Origin: Pseudomonas nicosulfuronedens
GTDB lineage: Bacteria; Pseudomonadota; Gammaproteobacteria; Pseudomonadales; Pseudomonadaceae
DNA length: 64,000 nucleotides
Assembly: GCF_005877905.1 (NCBI RefSeq)
Contig: NZ_SWDV01000018.1
Span: forward strand, 1-64,000
Direction of reading: 5' to 3'
Below the pieces are notes generated by a model. That model had not been told where the DNA came from. It searched no databases and saw only the letters and a program-made list of their open reading frames with translations. Made by a program: the position numbers and the translations under genes. Below, piece by piece: positions 24,162-36,900 of this stretch. The stretch's first letter is position 1, and the number at the start of each line of letters is the position of its first letter.

Positions 24162-25934
24162 ATGAGACAGCTTCAACCTTTCGCCCGCACCGTGCTGTTC
24201 ACCGCCATCAGCCTGGCCTCCCTGGGCGCCCACGCCGGGGTAACCGACCAGGACATCAGCGACGCTGCCAAGCGCACCGACCAGATCGTGGTCAACGGGA
24301 TCAACCAGCAGGGCCAGCGCTTCAGCCCGCTGAATACCCTGAACAGCGACAACGTGAAGGAACTGCGGCCAGTCTGGGCGCTGTCCTTCGGCGGCGAGAA
24401 GCAGCGCGGCCAGCAGGCGCAACCGCTGATCAAGGACGGCGTGATGTATGTGACCGCCTCCTACTCGCGGGTATTCGCCGCCGATGCACGCACCGGTCGC
24501 AAGCTCTGGCAATACGACGCGCGCCTGCCCGACGGCATCATGCCCTGCTGCGACGTGATCAACCGTGGTGTGGCCCTGTATGGCGACCTGGTGATCTTCG
24601 GCACCCTTGACGCCAAGCTGGTTGCGCTGAACAAGGACACCGGCAAGGTGGTGTGGAAGAAGACCGTGGCGGACTACAAGGCCGGTTACTCCATCTCCGC
24701 CGCGCCGCTGATTGCCAAGGGCAAGCTGATCACTGGCGTGGCCGGCGGCGAGTTCGGCGTGGTCGGCAAGATCGAGGCCTACAACCCCACCAATGGCGAG
24801 CTGCTGTGGAGCCGGCCAACCGTGGAAGGCCACATGGGCTACGTCTACAAGGACGGCAAGGCGGTGGAGAACGGCATCTCCGGCGGCGAGGCGGGCAAGA
24901 CCTGGCCGGGTGACCTGTGGAAGACCGGCGGCGCCGCGCCGTGGCTGGGCGGTTACTACGACCCGAGCACCGATTCGCTGTTCATCGGCACCGGCAACCC
25001 GTCGCCGTGGAACTCGCACCTGCGCCCCGGCGACAACCTGTACTCCTCCTCGCGCCTGGCGCTGAACCCGGAAGACGGCTCGATCAAGTGGCACTTCCAG
25101 ACCACCCCGCACGACGGCTGGGATTTCGACGGCGTGAACGAGCTGGTGTCCTTCGACTACAAGGACGGCGGCAAGACCGTACAGGCCGCCGCCACCGCCG
25201 ACCGCAACGGCTTCTTCTACGTGCTCGACCGCACCAACGGAAAATTCATCCGCGGCTTCCCCTTCGTCGACAAGGTGACCTGGGCCAAGGGCCTGGACGA
25301 GAACGGCCGGCCGATCTACGACGACGCCCACCGTCCGGGCGCGCCGGGCGAGGGCACGGAGAAGGGCAGCTCGGTGTTCGTCGCGCCGTCCTTCCTCGGC
25401 GGCAAGAACTGGATGCCCATGGCCTACAGCCAGGACACCGGGCTGTTCTACGTGCCGTCCAACGAGTGGGGCATGGACATGTGGAACGAGAACATCGCCT
25501 ACAAGAAGGGCGCGGCCTACCTCGGTGCGGGTTTCACCATCAAGCCGCTGAACGAGAAGTACATCGGCGTGCTGCGCGCCATCGATCCGAAGACCGGCAA
25601 GCAGGTCTGGCGCTACGAGAACTACGCGCCGCTGTGGGGCGGCGTGCTGGCGACCCACGGCAACCTGGTGTTCACCGGCAACCCCGAGGGCTACCTGATG
25701 GCCTTCGACGCCAAGACCGGCAAGAAGCTCTACCAGTTCAACACCGGCTCGGGCGTGATTGCCTCGCCGATCACCTGGGAAATGGACGGCGAGCAGTACG
25801 TCACTGTGTTGTCCGGCTGGGGCGGCGCGGTGCCGCTGTGGGGCGGCGAGGTGGCCAAGCGCATCAAGGACCTGGACCAGGGCGGGATGATCTGGACCTT
25901 CAAGCTGCCCAAGGACCTGGTGGCGAAGAAGTGA
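24162..25934 (+). CDS. pedH: PQQ-dependent alcohol dehydrogenase, lanthanide type
   Basis: A 590-residue periplasmic quinoprotein (signal peptide about 1-25, cut after AHA). It keeps the vicinal disulfide Cys129-Cys130, metal ligands Glu197 and Asn279, and catalytic Asp321. The diagnostic difference from ExaA is Asp323 two residues later (GWDFDGVN), the extra ligand of lanthanide-dependent enzymes such as PedH and XoxF. It should oxidise the same alcohols as ExaA when rare earths are present. The start is fixed by the signal peptide; the frame opens earlier at 24009. No cytochrome of its own, so it probably shares ExaB. Confidence 0.93.
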   Translation: MRQLQPFARTVLFTAISLASLGAHAGVTDQDISDAAKRTDQIVVNGINQQGQRFSPLNTLNSDNVKELRPVWALSFGGEKQRGQQAQPLIKDGVMYVTASYSRVFAADARTGRKLWQYDARLPDGIMPCCDVINRGVALYGDLVIFGTLDAKLVALNKDTGKVVWKKTVADYKAGYSISAAPLIAKGKLITGVAGGEFGVVGKIEAYNPTNGELLWSRPTVEGHMGYVYKDGKAVENGISGGEAGKTWPGDLWKTGGAAPWLGGYYDPSTDSLFIGTGNPSPWNSHLRPGDNLYSSSRLALNPEDGSIKWHFQTTPHDGWDFDGVNELVSFDYKDGGKTVQAAATADRNGFFYVLDRTNGKFIRGFPFVDKVTWAKGLDENGRPIYDDAHRPGAPGEGTEKGSSVFVAPSFLGGKNWMPMAYSQDTGLFYVPSNEWGMDMWNENIAYKKGAAYLGAGFTIKPLNEKYIGVLRAIDPKTGKQVWRYENYAPLWGGVLATHGNLVFTGNPEGYLMAFDAKTGKKLYQFNTGSGVIASPITWEMDGEQYVTVLSGWGGAVPLWGGEVAKRIKDLDQGGMIWTFKLPKDLVAKK

Positions 25935-25954
25935 TGTGCCCGTGAGGTGAGCAG

Positions 25955-25985
25955 GGGCCGGCCATTGTGCCGGCCCATTGTTTTG
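25955..25985 (+). terminator. Terminator after pedH
   Basis: GGGCCGGC-CATTGT-GCCGGCCC followed by ATTGTTTTG, 20 bp after the pedH stop. Confidence 0.75.
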
Positions 25986-26080
25986 GCGCGCTGTTGGCGC
26001 TGTTCGCGTGCATGGCCTTTGGGCGTTTCTGCGCCGCATCTGTGTGCGCGGATGCATTGGGTTTCGCCCCCTCGGGCGAC

Positions 26081-26264
26081 CTACTTTGGCAAACGCCCCA
26101 AAGTAGGCAAAGGTCTTGCCCCGGACATCCGGTTTTTCGCTTAGGCGAAAAATTCCCTCGTCGAAGCGCAGTTTCAGGGGCCCGCCGCGAAGGGCCATCC
26201 CTGGCCCATCGCGGCTCTCGCGACATCCATGTCGCTCAACCCCTGAAACTGCGCTTCAACGAGG
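26081..26264. repeat. Composite intergenic hairpin element
   Basis: Three nested inverted repeats: CTACTTTGG/CCAAAGTAG (26081-26106), TTTTTCGC/GCGAAAAA (about 26133-26152), and a 25-bp arm pair (26156-26180 with 26240-26264, one mismatch). Between the long arms GCCGCGA/TCGCGGC and GGGCC/GGCCC pair again, so about 109 bp can fold into one rod. I recall similar CTACTTTGGCAAACGCCCC units in other Pseudomonas intergenic regions. No coding frame is convincing here. Confidence 0.7.
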
Positions 26265-26348
26265 CCTCCTGAACGGGGCGTTCGGCGTGTGCGGAAGTCT
26301 CTCTGGAAACCTTCAAAATCCAGAGCCAGAGCCGTGTTGTGGAGTTCC

Positions 26349-26540
26349 CGTAGGAGCGGACCTTGTCCGCGAAATCTTTCGCGGCGGACCTTGCGCTGAT
26401 AAGCAACATCAGATGCTCGCCGCCACCTGTAGGAGCGAGCTTGCTCGCGAACCACCCGGCACCGTAGGTCGCATAACGCGACAGCGTTATCCGCCGTGGT
26501 GGCGTCGGCGGATAATCCGCTCCGGGTTAGGCGCCCTACA
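26349..26540. repeat. REP cluster in the pedH-exaC gap
   Basis: A variant GTAGGAGCGGACCTTGTCCGCGAA (26349-26375), a GAGCGAGCTTGCTCGC unit (26429-26453), and a GGATAACC-type double palindrome (26463-26540). Confidence 0.75.
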
Positions 26541-26564
26541 ACCTGCGACGCTCGCCGCATCTAC

Positions 26565-26578
26565 TACCAAATGAGTAA
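26565..26578 (+). promoter_or_regulatory. Shared 14-bp motif before exaC
   Basis: TACCAAATGAGTAA, 102 bp before the exaC start; same spacing and core as at exaB, pedH and pqqA. Confidence 0.6.
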
Positions 26579-26680
26579 CCCACCGCTCCCATGGGGGCAT
26601 TCCGGGCCGGGAAGGGCGTTGCCTAAGATCGCTCCATGACCTGGCCGATGGAGGCCGGGAACCGACAGGAGAGCACCCCC

Positions 26681-28201
<1,521 letters not shown>

Positions 28202-28360
28202 CCCTCAGCAGTAAACCGGCGAACCTTCCCCCATCAGGTTTGCCGGTCCCTTTCCGGTGTACCCCGCCTGGCACTCCACCAGGCATCCCTTGTGTCGACG
28301 CGCCCGGTTCGGGCGGCCGTCCGCTTCCGTACCCATTCCACGGGTGACGGCCTTCGTCGA

Positions 28361-28388
28361 ACGCGGCTCCGGCCGCGTTTTCTTTTTT
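28361..28388 (+). terminator. Terminator after exaC
   Basis: ACGCGGC-TCCG-GCCGCGT followed by TTTCTTTTTT, 160 bp after the exaC stop. Confidence 0.8.
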
Positions 28389-28401
28389 CCGCCAAGCCCC
28401 T

Positions 28402-28471
28402 GTTCGCGAGCAAGCTCGCTCCTACAGAAAACCGCCAGACCTGACCTGTAGGAGCGAGCTTGCTCGCGAAC
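28402..28471. repeat. Inverted pair of GAGCGAGCTTGCTCGC REPs
   Basis: Units at 28402-28426 and 28447-28471 facing each other. Confidence 0.8.
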
Positions 28472-28507
28472 CCGCCCATGCGCCGGATTATCCGGCGAGG
28501 CACGTTC

Positions 28508-28590
28508 CGTAGGATGGCGTGGAGCGCAGCGATACCCATCAATCGGGTGCGCCGACCGCATGGGTATCGCTGCGCTCCACCCATCCTACG
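28508..28590. repeat. GGTATCGC-type REP, paired inverted copies
   Basis: GTAGGATGGCGTGGAGCGCAG... facing ...CTGCGCTCCACCCATCCTACG; it ends 3 bp before the first activator half-site of the next promoter. Confidence 0.8.
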
Positions 28591-28592
28591 GT

Positions 28593-28639
28593 CGCAACAG
28601 GTGCATCCCGACTGCGCAACACCTGTAGCGCCCGCAACA
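28593..28639 (+). promoter_or_regulatory. Upstream activator sites for the sigma-54 promoter
   Basis: Half-sites CGCAACA at 28593-28599, 28615-28621 and 28633-28639, and TGTAGCG at 28624-28630. The last two form the palindrome TGTAGCG-CC-CGCAACA. They lie about 70-120 bp upstream of the -24 element, the usual place for an enhancer-binding protein. The same half-sites occur before the sigma-54 activator gene (34941-34969). Confidence 0.6.
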
Positions 28640-28709
28640 CCCGCTCCAGACCCGTCAGAAAACGCCAGAAGCCCCGAACGGCGAGCTTCTCAGCCCGATT
28701 CGAAAAGCC

Positions 28710-28725
28710 TGGCACAGCGGTTGCT
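28710..28725 (+). promoter_or_regulatory. Sigma-54 (-24/-12) promoter
   Basis: TGGCAC-AGCGG-TTGCT matches the sigma-54 consensus TGGCAC-N5-TTGCW exactly. Predicted transcription start is near 28736, about 50 bp before the quinohaemoprotein gene. Confidence 0.85.
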
Positions 28726-28784
28726 CTGAGCCTTGCAAGCTGCGGCGAACGATCCGCGGCACCAACAAGAATCGGAGAACCTCC

Positions 28785-30968
28785 ATGAGATCGATTGGCC
28801 TGCACGTGCCTTCCGTTCGCCTGCAACCCGCCCTGCGTCACTCCCTGCTGACTGCCTCACTGCTGATGGCCGGTCTGTCCCCCCACCTTCACGCCGCTGA
28901 GGTCCCGGCCAACGTCGACGGCAAGCGCATCGCTGCCGCCAACAGCGAGCCGGGCAACTGGATGACCACCGGCCGCACCTACGACGAACAGCGCTACAGC
29001 CCGCTCAAGCAGATCGACCAGAGCAACGTCGGTGGCCTGGGCCTGGCCTGGAGCCACAAGCTGGACATCGACCGTGGCGTGGAAGCCACGCCCATCGTGG
29101 TCGATGGCGTGATGTACACCACCGGGCCGTTCTCCATCGTCTACGCGCTGGACGCCCGCAGCGGCGAGCTACTGTGGAAATACGACCCGCAGTCCGACCG
29201 CAGCCGCGCCGGCGAAGCCTGCTGCGACGCGGTGAACCGTGGCGTGGCGGTGTGGAAGGGCAAGGTCTACGTCGGCGTGCTCGATGGCCGCCTGGAGGCC
29301 ATCGACGCGAAGACCGGCAAGCGCGTGTGGAGCGTCGATACCCGTACCGATCCTTCGCGCAGCATCACCATCACCGGCGCGCCGCGCATCGTGAAGGGCA
29401 AGGTGATCATCGGTAACGGCGGGGCCGAGTTCGGCGTGCGTGGCTACATCACCGCCTACGATGCCGAGACCGGCAAGCAGGACTGGCGCTTCTTCACCGT
29501 ACCCGGCGACCCCAAGGAAATGCCCAAGGGCAAGGGCATGGAAATCGCCGCCAAGACCTGGTTCGGCGACAACTTCTACAAGCAGGGCGGTGGCGGCACC
29601 GTGTGGGACTCGATGTCCTACGACCCGGAGCTGAACCTGCTGTACATCGGCGTCGGCAACGGCTCCTCGTGGAACCCGCGTATCCGCAGCGAAGGCAAGG
29701 GCGACAACCTGTTCCTCTCGTCCATCGTGGCGATCAACCCGGACAACGGCGAATACGTCTGGCACTACCAGACCACGCCGGGCGATGCCTGGGACTACAC
29801 CGCCACCCAGCACATCATGCTGGTGGACCTGGAGATCGACGGCAAGCCACGCAAGGTGCTGATGCAGGCACCGAAGAACGGCTTCTTCTACGTCATCGAC
29901 CGCGTGACCGGCGAGTTGCTCTCGGCGAAGAACTTCATCCCGATCAACTGGGCCACCGGCATCGACCTGAAGACCGGCCGGCCGATCCGCAACGAAAAGG
30001 TTGCCGAATACTGGAAGGACCCGGAGAAGAAGGCGCGGCTGATCCAGCCGGCGTTCTGGGGCGCGCATGACTGGCAGCCCATGTCGTACAACCCCAACAC
30101 CGGCCTGGTCTACATCCCGGCGCACATCATGTCGGCGATGTACCAGGACGTCGACGGAGCACCGCCGCGCTCCAAGTTCAAGAGCATCTACCAGCTCGAC
30201 GTCAACACCGGAATGATGCCCGAGGACCCGGAAGGCCTGCGCAAGATCGCCGACACCTGGACCGGCAAGCTGATCGCCTGGGACCCGGTGAAGCAGGAAA
30301 AACGCTGGGAAGTGCCCTACAGCACCATCTTCAACGGCGGCACCCTGAGCACCGCCGGCAACCTGGTATTCGAAGGCACCGCCGATGGCCGCGTGGTGGC
30401 CTACGCCGCCGAGACCGGCAAGAAGCTCTGGGAATCCCCGGCCAACACCGGCGTGATGGCCGCGCCGATCACCTATGAGGTGGACGGCGAGCAATACGTG
30501 ACCTTCATGGCCGGCTGGGGCGGCGCCTTCTCCACTTTCGCCGGCGCCCTGTCGCTCCGTGCCGGGGTGAAGCCCAACGCCCAGGTGCTGACCTACAAGC
30601 TTGGCGGCACCGCCAGGCTACCGGACATCAACTACAAGTGGGCCGACCGCAAGCCCGAGCCGCCGCAGCTGACCGGCACCACCGCGCAGATCGACCAAGG
30701 CCGCGAGCTGTTCAACTCCAGTTGCTCGCAGTGCCACGGCATCAACGCCATCAGCGGCGGCGTGGTGCCCGACCTGCGCACCCTCAGTGCGGAGAACCAC
30801 CAGCGCTTCCTCGGCATCGTCTATGGCGGCCGCATCCCCGACGGCATGCCCTCGTTCCAGGGGCATCTCGATCTGCAGCAGGCCGAAGCTGTGCACCAGT
30901 ACCTGATCAAGCGCGCCTACGACCTCAAGGAACAACTGGCCGGCGCGCAGAAGACCGCCGCCAAGTGA
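28785..30968 (+). CDS. Quinohaemoprotein alcohol dehydrogenase (PQQ plus haem c)
   Basis: A 727-residue periplasmic type II alcohol dehydrogenase. Signal peptide about 1-37; PQQ propeller with vicinal disulfide Cys146-Cys147, metal ligands Glu215 and Asn292, catalytic Asp337 (DAWDYTA) and Thr339 two residues on, hence calcium type. A C-terminal cytochrome domain has CSQCH (Cys647, Cys650, His651) and a likely ligand Met688 (DGMPSF). The built-in haem takes electrons directly, so ExaB is not needed. It resembles QbdA/QgdA-type enzymes for longer or branched alcohols or diols; substrate is inferred. It is followed by aldA 37 bp on and driven by a sigma-54 promoter. Confidence 0.92.
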   Translation: MRSIGLHVPSVRLQPALRHSLLTASLLMAGLSPHLHAAEVPANVDGKRIAAANSEPGNWMTTGRTYDEQRYSPLKQIDQSNVGGLGLAWSHKLDIDRGVEATPIVVDGVMYTTGPFSIVYALDARSGELLWKYDPQSDRSRAGEACCDAVNRGVAVWKGKVYVGVLDGRLEAIDAKTGKRVWSVDTRTDPSRSITITGAPRIVKGKVIIGNGGAEFGVRGYITAYDAETGKQDWRFFTVPGDPKEMPKGKGMEIAAKTWFGDNFYKQGGGGTVWDSMSYDPELNLLYIGVGNGSSWNPRIRSEGKGDNLFLSSIVAINPDNGEYVWHYQTTPGDAWDYTATQHIMLVDLEIDGKPRKVLMQAPKNGFFYVIDRVTGELLSAKNFIPINWATGIDLKTGRPIRNEKVAEYWKDPEKKARLIQPAFWGAHDWQPMSYNPNTGLVYIPAHIMSAMYQDVDGAPPRSKFKSIYQLDVNTGMMPEDPEGLRKIADTWTGKLIAWDPVKQEKRWEVPYSTIFNGGTLSTAGNLVFEGTADGRVVAYAAETGKKLWESPANTGVMAAPITYEVDGEQYVTFMAGWGGAFSTFAGALSLRAGVKPNAQVLTYKLGGTARLPDINYKWADRKPEPPQLTGTTAQIDQGRELFNSSCSQCHGINAISGGVVPDLRTLSAENHQRFLGIVYGGRIPDGMPSFQGHLDLQQAEAVHQYLIKRAYDLKEQLAGAQKTAAK

Positions 30969-31005
30969 CCTTTCCATAAGAAGCAGTCCCGCAGGAGACC
31001 GACTC

Positions 31006-32442
31006 ATGACTGACGTAACGACTTACCAGCACTACATCGACAACCGCTTCGTCGCCGGCGAGCCGTTGATCGAGGTGCACAACCCGGCCAATGGCGAGCT
31101 GCTGGCGCGCATCCCCGAGGCCAGTGCGGCCCAGGTGGACAGTGCCATCGACGCCGCCCGCAAGGCGCAGAAGGGCTGGGCGGCCAAGCCCGCCATCGAG
31201 CGTGCCGGCTACCTGCGCCGGATTGCCGAGAAGGTGCGCGCCAACGCGGCTCGCCTGGCGAAGATCATCACCGCCGAGCAGGGCAAGGTGCCGGCGCTGG
31301 CAGAAGTGGAAGTGAATTTCACCGCCGACTACCTCGACTACATGGCCGAGTGGGCGCGCCGCCTGGAGGGCGAGGTGTTGACCAGCGACCGCGCCGGCGA
31401 GCACATCTTCCTGCTGCGCAAACCGCTGGGCGTGGTGGCGGGCATCCTGCCGTGGAACTTCCCGTTCTTCCTCATCGCACGGAAGATGGCGCCGGCCCTG
31501 CTGACCGGCAACACCATCGTCATCAAGCCCAGTGAAGAAACGCCGATCAACTGCTTCGAATTCGCCCGCCTGGTGGCGGAAATCGACCTGCCCACCGGCG
31601 TGTTCAACGTCGTCGGCGGCACCGGGGCCAGCGCCGGTAGTGCGCTGACCAGCCACGCCGGCGTCGACCTGATCAGCTTCACCGGCAGCGTCGCCACCGG
31701 CTCGCGGATCATGGCCGCGGCCGCGCCGAACATCACCAAGCTGAACCTGGAACTGGGTGGCAAGGCGCCGGCCATCGTCCTCGCCGACGCCGACCTGGAT
31801 CTGGCGGTGAACGCCATCAAGGCCTCGCGGGTGATCAACACCGGGCAGGTGTGCAACTGCGCCGAGCGCGTCTACGTGCAGCGCCAGGTGGCCGACCAGT
31901 TCATCGAGAAGATCGCCGCCGCCATGGCCGCCACCCGCTTCGGCGACCCGAACGTGCAGGCCGACCTGGACATGGGCCCGCTGGTCAACCGCATCGGCCT
32001 GGACAAGGTTGCGCAGATGGTCCGCACGGCGACCGGGCAGGGCGCCCAGGTGATAACCGGCGGCGCCGTGGCCGATCTTGGCAAGGGCTTCCACTACCAG
32101 CCCACCGTGCTGGCGGGTTGCACGGGCGACATGGAGATCATGCGCAAGGAGATCTTCGGCCCGGTGCTGCCGATCCAGGTGGTGGAGGACCTCGACGAAG
32201 CCATCGCCCTGGCCAATGACAGCGACTACGGCCTGACCTCATCGATCTACACCCGCAACCTCAGCGCCGCGCTCAAGGCCAGTCGCGAGCTGGACTTCGG
32301 CGAGACCTACATCAACCGCGAGAACTTCGAGGCGATGCAGGGCTTCCACGCCGGTACACGCAAGTCCGGCATCGGCGGCGCGGACGGCAAGCATGGGTTG
32401 TACGAGTACACCCATACCCATGTGGTGTATGCGCAGGAGTGA
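31006..32442 (+). CDS. aldA: Lactaldehyde/aldehyde dehydrogenase, AldA type
   Basis: A 478-residue NAD-dependent aldehyde dehydrogenase close to E. coli AldA (lactaldehyde/glycolaldehyde). Motifs: YIDNRFV, PWNFPFFLIARKMAPALLTGN, LELGGKAPAIV with the general base, NTGQVCNCAERVYV with the nucleophile, and the C-terminal KSGIGGADGKHGLYEYTHTHVVY typical of this branch. AGGAG lies before the ATG. Its pairing with the quinohaemoprotein dehydrogenase suggests that the aldehyde released there, perhaps from a diol, is finished here. Confidence 0.9.
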   Translation: MTDVTTYQHYIDNRFVAGEPLIEVHNPANGELLARIPEASAAQVDSAIDAARKAQKGWAAKPAIERAGYLRRIAEKVRANAARLAKIITAEQGKVPALAEVEVNFTADYLDYMAEWARRLEGEVLTSDRAGEHIFLLRKPLGVVAGILPWNFPFFLIARKMAPALLTGNTIVIKPSEETPINCFEFARLVAEIDLPTGVFNVVGGTGASAGSALTSHAGVDLISFTGSVATGSRIMAAAAPNITKLNLELGGKAPAIVLADADLDLAVNAIKASRVINTGQVCNCAERVYVQRQVADQFIEKIAAAMAATRFGDPNVQADLDMGPLVNRIGLDKVAQMVRTATGQGAQVITGGAVADLGKGFHYQPTVLAGCTGDMEIMRKEIFGPVLPIQVVEDLDEAIALANDSDYGLTSSIYTRNLSAALKASRELDFGETYINRENFEAMQGFHAGTRKSGIGGADGKHGLYEYTHTHVVYAQE

Positions 32443-32480
32443 GCTGGTGGGTAGTCCGTGCCTGGGTGGCGTCCGCAAGA

Positions 32481-32613
32481 GCCCCTCTCCTTAACCCTGG
32501 CTGCGCGCCCCGCTCCGAAGGGAGAGGGGACTGGGTCGGCGCAGGGTGAAGCCGTGCCATCAGCCGGCACGGACGGCGCCCTCTCCCTTCAGGGAGAGGG
32601 CTGGAGAGAGGGC
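32481..32613. repeat. Two CCCTCTCC-type inverted repeats
   Basis: A degenerate copy at 32481-32529 and a full copy at 32579-32613 (CCCTCTCCCTTCAGGGAGAG...), in the gap between convergent aldA and the sigma-54 activator. Confidence 0.7.
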
Positions 32614-32712
32614 GCCAAGGCATGCGCCGAATCTCCAGGGAGGGCGAAACCGCGCTGTAAACAGACCAAGGTTTGACTGGGCGGGCCGTCCTTGCCAGGT
32701 GCGGCTCGCTCC

Positions 32713-32751
32713 TTTTTCCCTGCGCTTGGAGTCGGTCGAGCGCAGGGAAAA
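32713..32751. terminator. Bidirectional terminator between aldA and the activator gene
   Basis: TTTTTCCCTGCGCT and AGCGCAGGGAAAA form a 13-bp stem with T-rich tracts on either strand, 10 bp from the activator's stop codon. Confidence 0.75.
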
Positions 32752-32760
32752 GGGAAGCGA

Positions 32761-34689
<1,929 letters not shown>

Positions 34690-34827
34690 GGTCACTCCCG
34701 GCGGCCGTCAGTCGGACTGCGGCGCATTGTTTTTGTAGGGGATCGGCTTCGTGTAGGACCGATCCTGGGACGGAGTCTCTTGGGACTGGACAGTCTAGAC
34801 CGGTCGGTCACGGGCGACGAGAGCCCG

Positions 34828-34843
34828 AGCAAGGCCTGTGCCG
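34828..34843 (-). promoter_or_regulatory. Sigma-54 promoter of the activator gene
   Basis: On the minus strand CGGCAC-AGGCC-TTGCT, one mismatch from TGGCAC-N5-TTGCW, with predicted start about 130 bp before the activator's ATG. Confidence 0.65.
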
Positions 34844-34920
34844 AAATACACCGCGCGGGGCGCCCAGCCCCGCGCCAGACCGCTCGCCGCCCAAGGCGCC
34901 GGGCGCAATGGGGCAATGGC

Positions 34921-34969
34921 TGTCGCAGCGATGGGACAGTTGTAGCGGCGGGGCGCGACAGCTGTCGCG
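34921..34969. promoter_or_regulatory. Activator half-site array in the activator-pqqA gap
   Basis: TGTCGCA (34921-34927), TGTAGCG (34941-34947), CGCGACA (34954-34960) and TGTCGCG (34963-34969). The last two form a perfect 16-bp palindrome CGCGACAGCTGTCGCG; TGTAGCG with CGCGACA forms another with a 6-bp centre. They lie 80-125 bp upstream of the minus-strand sigma-54 promoter. Confidence 0.6.
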
Positions 34970-34976
34970 GGCCCGC

Positions 34977-34990
34977 TACCAAATCAGGGG
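34977..34990 (+). promoter_or_regulatory. Shared 14-bp motif before pqqA
   Basis: TACCAAATCAGGGG, 101 bp before pqqA. The left half is identical to the exaC site; the right half is weaker. Confidence 0.45.
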
Positions 34991-35091
34991 GGAATCTCCT
35001 TCGAAAGTATCATTCGGAGTGCCTGACCCTGGTGTTTAACTCGACCTTGCCGGTTCTGCCGGCGCCTTCCAACAAGAAAGAGGACAGACCC

Positions 35092-35163
35092 ATGTGGACC
35101 AAGCCTAGCTTCACCGACCTGCGCCTTGGCTTCGAAGTGACCCTGTACTTCGCCAACCGCTGA
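35092..35163 (+). CDS. pqqA: PQQ precursor peptide PqqA
   Basis: A 23-residue peptide beginning [13 protein letters not shown] and ending EVTLYFANR; Glu15 and Tyr19 are the residues cross-linked by PqqE and becoming the PQQ skeleton, with the standard three-residue spacing. GAGG lies before the ATG. It heads the pqq operon, followed by a GC-rich hairpin that probably sets a high pqqA to pqqB transcript ratio. Confidence 0.95.
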   Translation: MWTKPSFTDLRLGFEVTLYFANR

Positions 35164-35171
35164 TCCACTGC

Positions 35172-35189
35172 GCCCCGGTCCGCCGGGGC
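35172..35189 (+). terminator. Attenuator-like hairpin between pqqA and pqqB
   Basis: GCCCCGG-TCCG-CCGGGGC with no T-run; a second stem (CCCCTGCCCACGGGG) overlaps. Likely partial termination or RNA processing rather than a full terminator. Confidence 0.6.
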
Positions 35190-35210
35190 CCCTGCCCACG
35201 GGGCACTGTC

Positions 35211-36125
35211 ATGCACATCCGAATTCTCGGGTCGGCCGCCGGTGGCGGCTTTCCCCAGTGGAACTGCAATTGCCGCAACTGTCGCGGCGTTCGCGACGGC
35301 AGCGTGATCGCGCAGCCACGCACGCAATCCTCCATCGCGCTGTCCGACGACGGCGAGAACTGGATTCTCTGCAACGCCTCACCTGATATCCGCGCCCAGC
35401 TGGCGTCCTTCCCGGCGCTGCAGCCGGCGCGGCGCCTGCGCGATTCGGCGATTGCCGCCATCGTCCTGCTGGACAGCCAGATCGACCACACCACCGGCCT
35501 GCTCAGCCTGCGCGAGGGCTGCCCGCATGAAGTGTGGTGTACGGAAATGGTCCATCAGGACCTGTCCACCGGCTTCCCGCTGTTCCCCATGCTGTCGCAC
35601 TGGAACGGCGGGCTGAAGCACAACCTCATCGAGCTGGATGCCGAGCCCTTCAGTATTCCGGCCTGCCCGGGCCTGCGCCTCACCGCCATCGCCCTGCGCA
35701 GCAGCGCACCGCCGTATTCGCCGCACCGGGGCAACCCGCATCCGGGCGACAACATCGGCCTGTTCATCGAGGACACCTCCACCGGCGGCAAGCTGTTCTA
35801 CGCGCCTGGCCTGGGCCAGGTGGACGATGGTCTGCTGGCCTGGATGCGCCGCGCCGACTGCCTGCTGGTGGACGGCACGCTGTGGCGCGACGACGAGATG
35901 CGCGTCTGCGAAGTCGGCGACAAGCTCGGCAGCGAGATGGGCCATCTGGCCCAGAGCGGCCCCGGCGGCATGATCGAGGTGCTCGACGGTATCGACGGGC
36001 CGCGCAAGGTGCTCATCCACATCAACAACACCAATCCCATCCTCGACATCGCCTCGCCCGAACGCGCCGAACTGGATGCGCGCGGTATCGAGGTGGCGTA
36101 CGACGGCATGGGCATCTTCCTGTGA
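35211..36125 (+). CDS. pqqB: PQQ biosynthesis protein PqqB
   Basis: A 304-residue metallo-beta-lactamase-fold oxygenase that hydroxylates the tyrosine-derived intermediate. Conserved features: N-terminal [22 protein letters not shown] with paired cysteines, [18 protein letters not shown] with family-typical metal residues, and the C-terminal [10 protein letters not shown]. Normal length for the family. Second gene of pqqABCDE. Confidence 0.95.
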   Translation: MHIRILGSAAGGGFPQWNCNCRNCRGVRDGSVIAQPRTQSSIALSDDGENWILCNASPDIRAQLASFPALQPARRLRDSAIAAIVLLDSQIDHTTGLLSLREGCPHEVWCTEMVHQDLSTGFPLFPMLSHWNGGLKHNLIELDAEPFSIPACPGLRLTAIALRSSAPPYSPHRGNPHPGDNIGLFIEDTSTGGKLFYAPGLGQVDDGLLAWMRRADCLLVDGTLWRDDEMRVCEVGDKLGSEMGHLAQSGPGGMIEVLDGIDGPRKVLIHINNTNPILDIASPERAELDARGIEVAYDGMGIFL

Positions 36126-36150
36126 CGGCCCTTTCAGAAGGAGCCTCGCG

Positions 36151-36900
36151 ATGACCCGCGAAGCCATGAGTCCCGCCGAGTTCGAACAGGCACTGCGCGC
36201 CAAGGGCGCCTGCTACCACATCTTCCACCCGTACCACGTGGCCATGTACGAAGGCCGCGCCAGTCGCGAGCAGATCCAGGGCTGGGTGGCCAACCGCTTC
36301 TACTACCAGCTGAATATTCCGCTGAAGGATGCGGCGATCCTCGCCAACTGCCCGGACCGCGAGGTGCGCCGCGAATGGCTGCAGCGCATCCTCGACCACG
36401 ACGGCGCGCCGGGCGAGGAGGGCGGCATCGAGGCCTGGCTGCGGTTGGCCGAATCCGTTGGGCTGGACCGCGAGCAGGTGCTGTCCCAGGAGCTGGTGCT
36501 GCCCGGCGTGCGCTTTGCGGTGGACGCCTACGTCAACTTCGCCCGCCGTGCCCGTTGGCAGGAGGCGGCCAGCAGCTCGCTGACCGAGCTGTTCGCCCCG
36601 CAGATCCACCAGTCGCGACTGGACAGCTGGCCGCAGCACTACCCGTGGATCGACGCTAGCGGCTACGACTACTTCCGCAAGCGCCTGTCCCAGGCGCGCC
36701 GCGATGTCGAGCACGGCCTGCGCATCACCCTGGAGCACTACCGCACCCGCGAGGCTCAGGAGCGCATGCTGGAAATCCTGCAATTCAAGCTCGACGTGCT
36801 CTGGAGCATGCTCGACGCGATGAGCATGGCCTATGAACTAGAGCGCCCGCCGTACCACACGGTGACAGCCGAGCGCGTGTGGCACAGGGGTGTAATGTGA
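36151..36900 (+). CDS. pqqC: PQQ synthase PqqC
   Basis: A 249-residue cofactor-free oxidase catalysing the last ring closure and oxidation to PQQ. Conserved stretches: [34 protein letters not shown] and [31 protein letters not shown] lies 7 nt before ATG 36151; the upstream ATG at 36076 lies inside pqqB. The stop overlaps the pqqD start (TGATG). Confidence 0.95.
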   Translation: MTREAMSPAEFEQALRAKGACYHIFHPYHVAMYEGRASREQIQGWVANRFYYQLNIPLKDAAILANCPDREVRREWLQRILDHDGAPGEEGGIEAWLRLAESVGLDREQVLSQELVLPGVRFAVDAYVNFARRARWQEAASSSLTELFAPQIHQSRLDSWPQHYPWIDASGYDYFRKRLSQARRDVEHGLRITLEHYRTREAQERMLEILQFKLDVLWSMLDAMSMAYELERPPYHTVTAERVWHRGVM

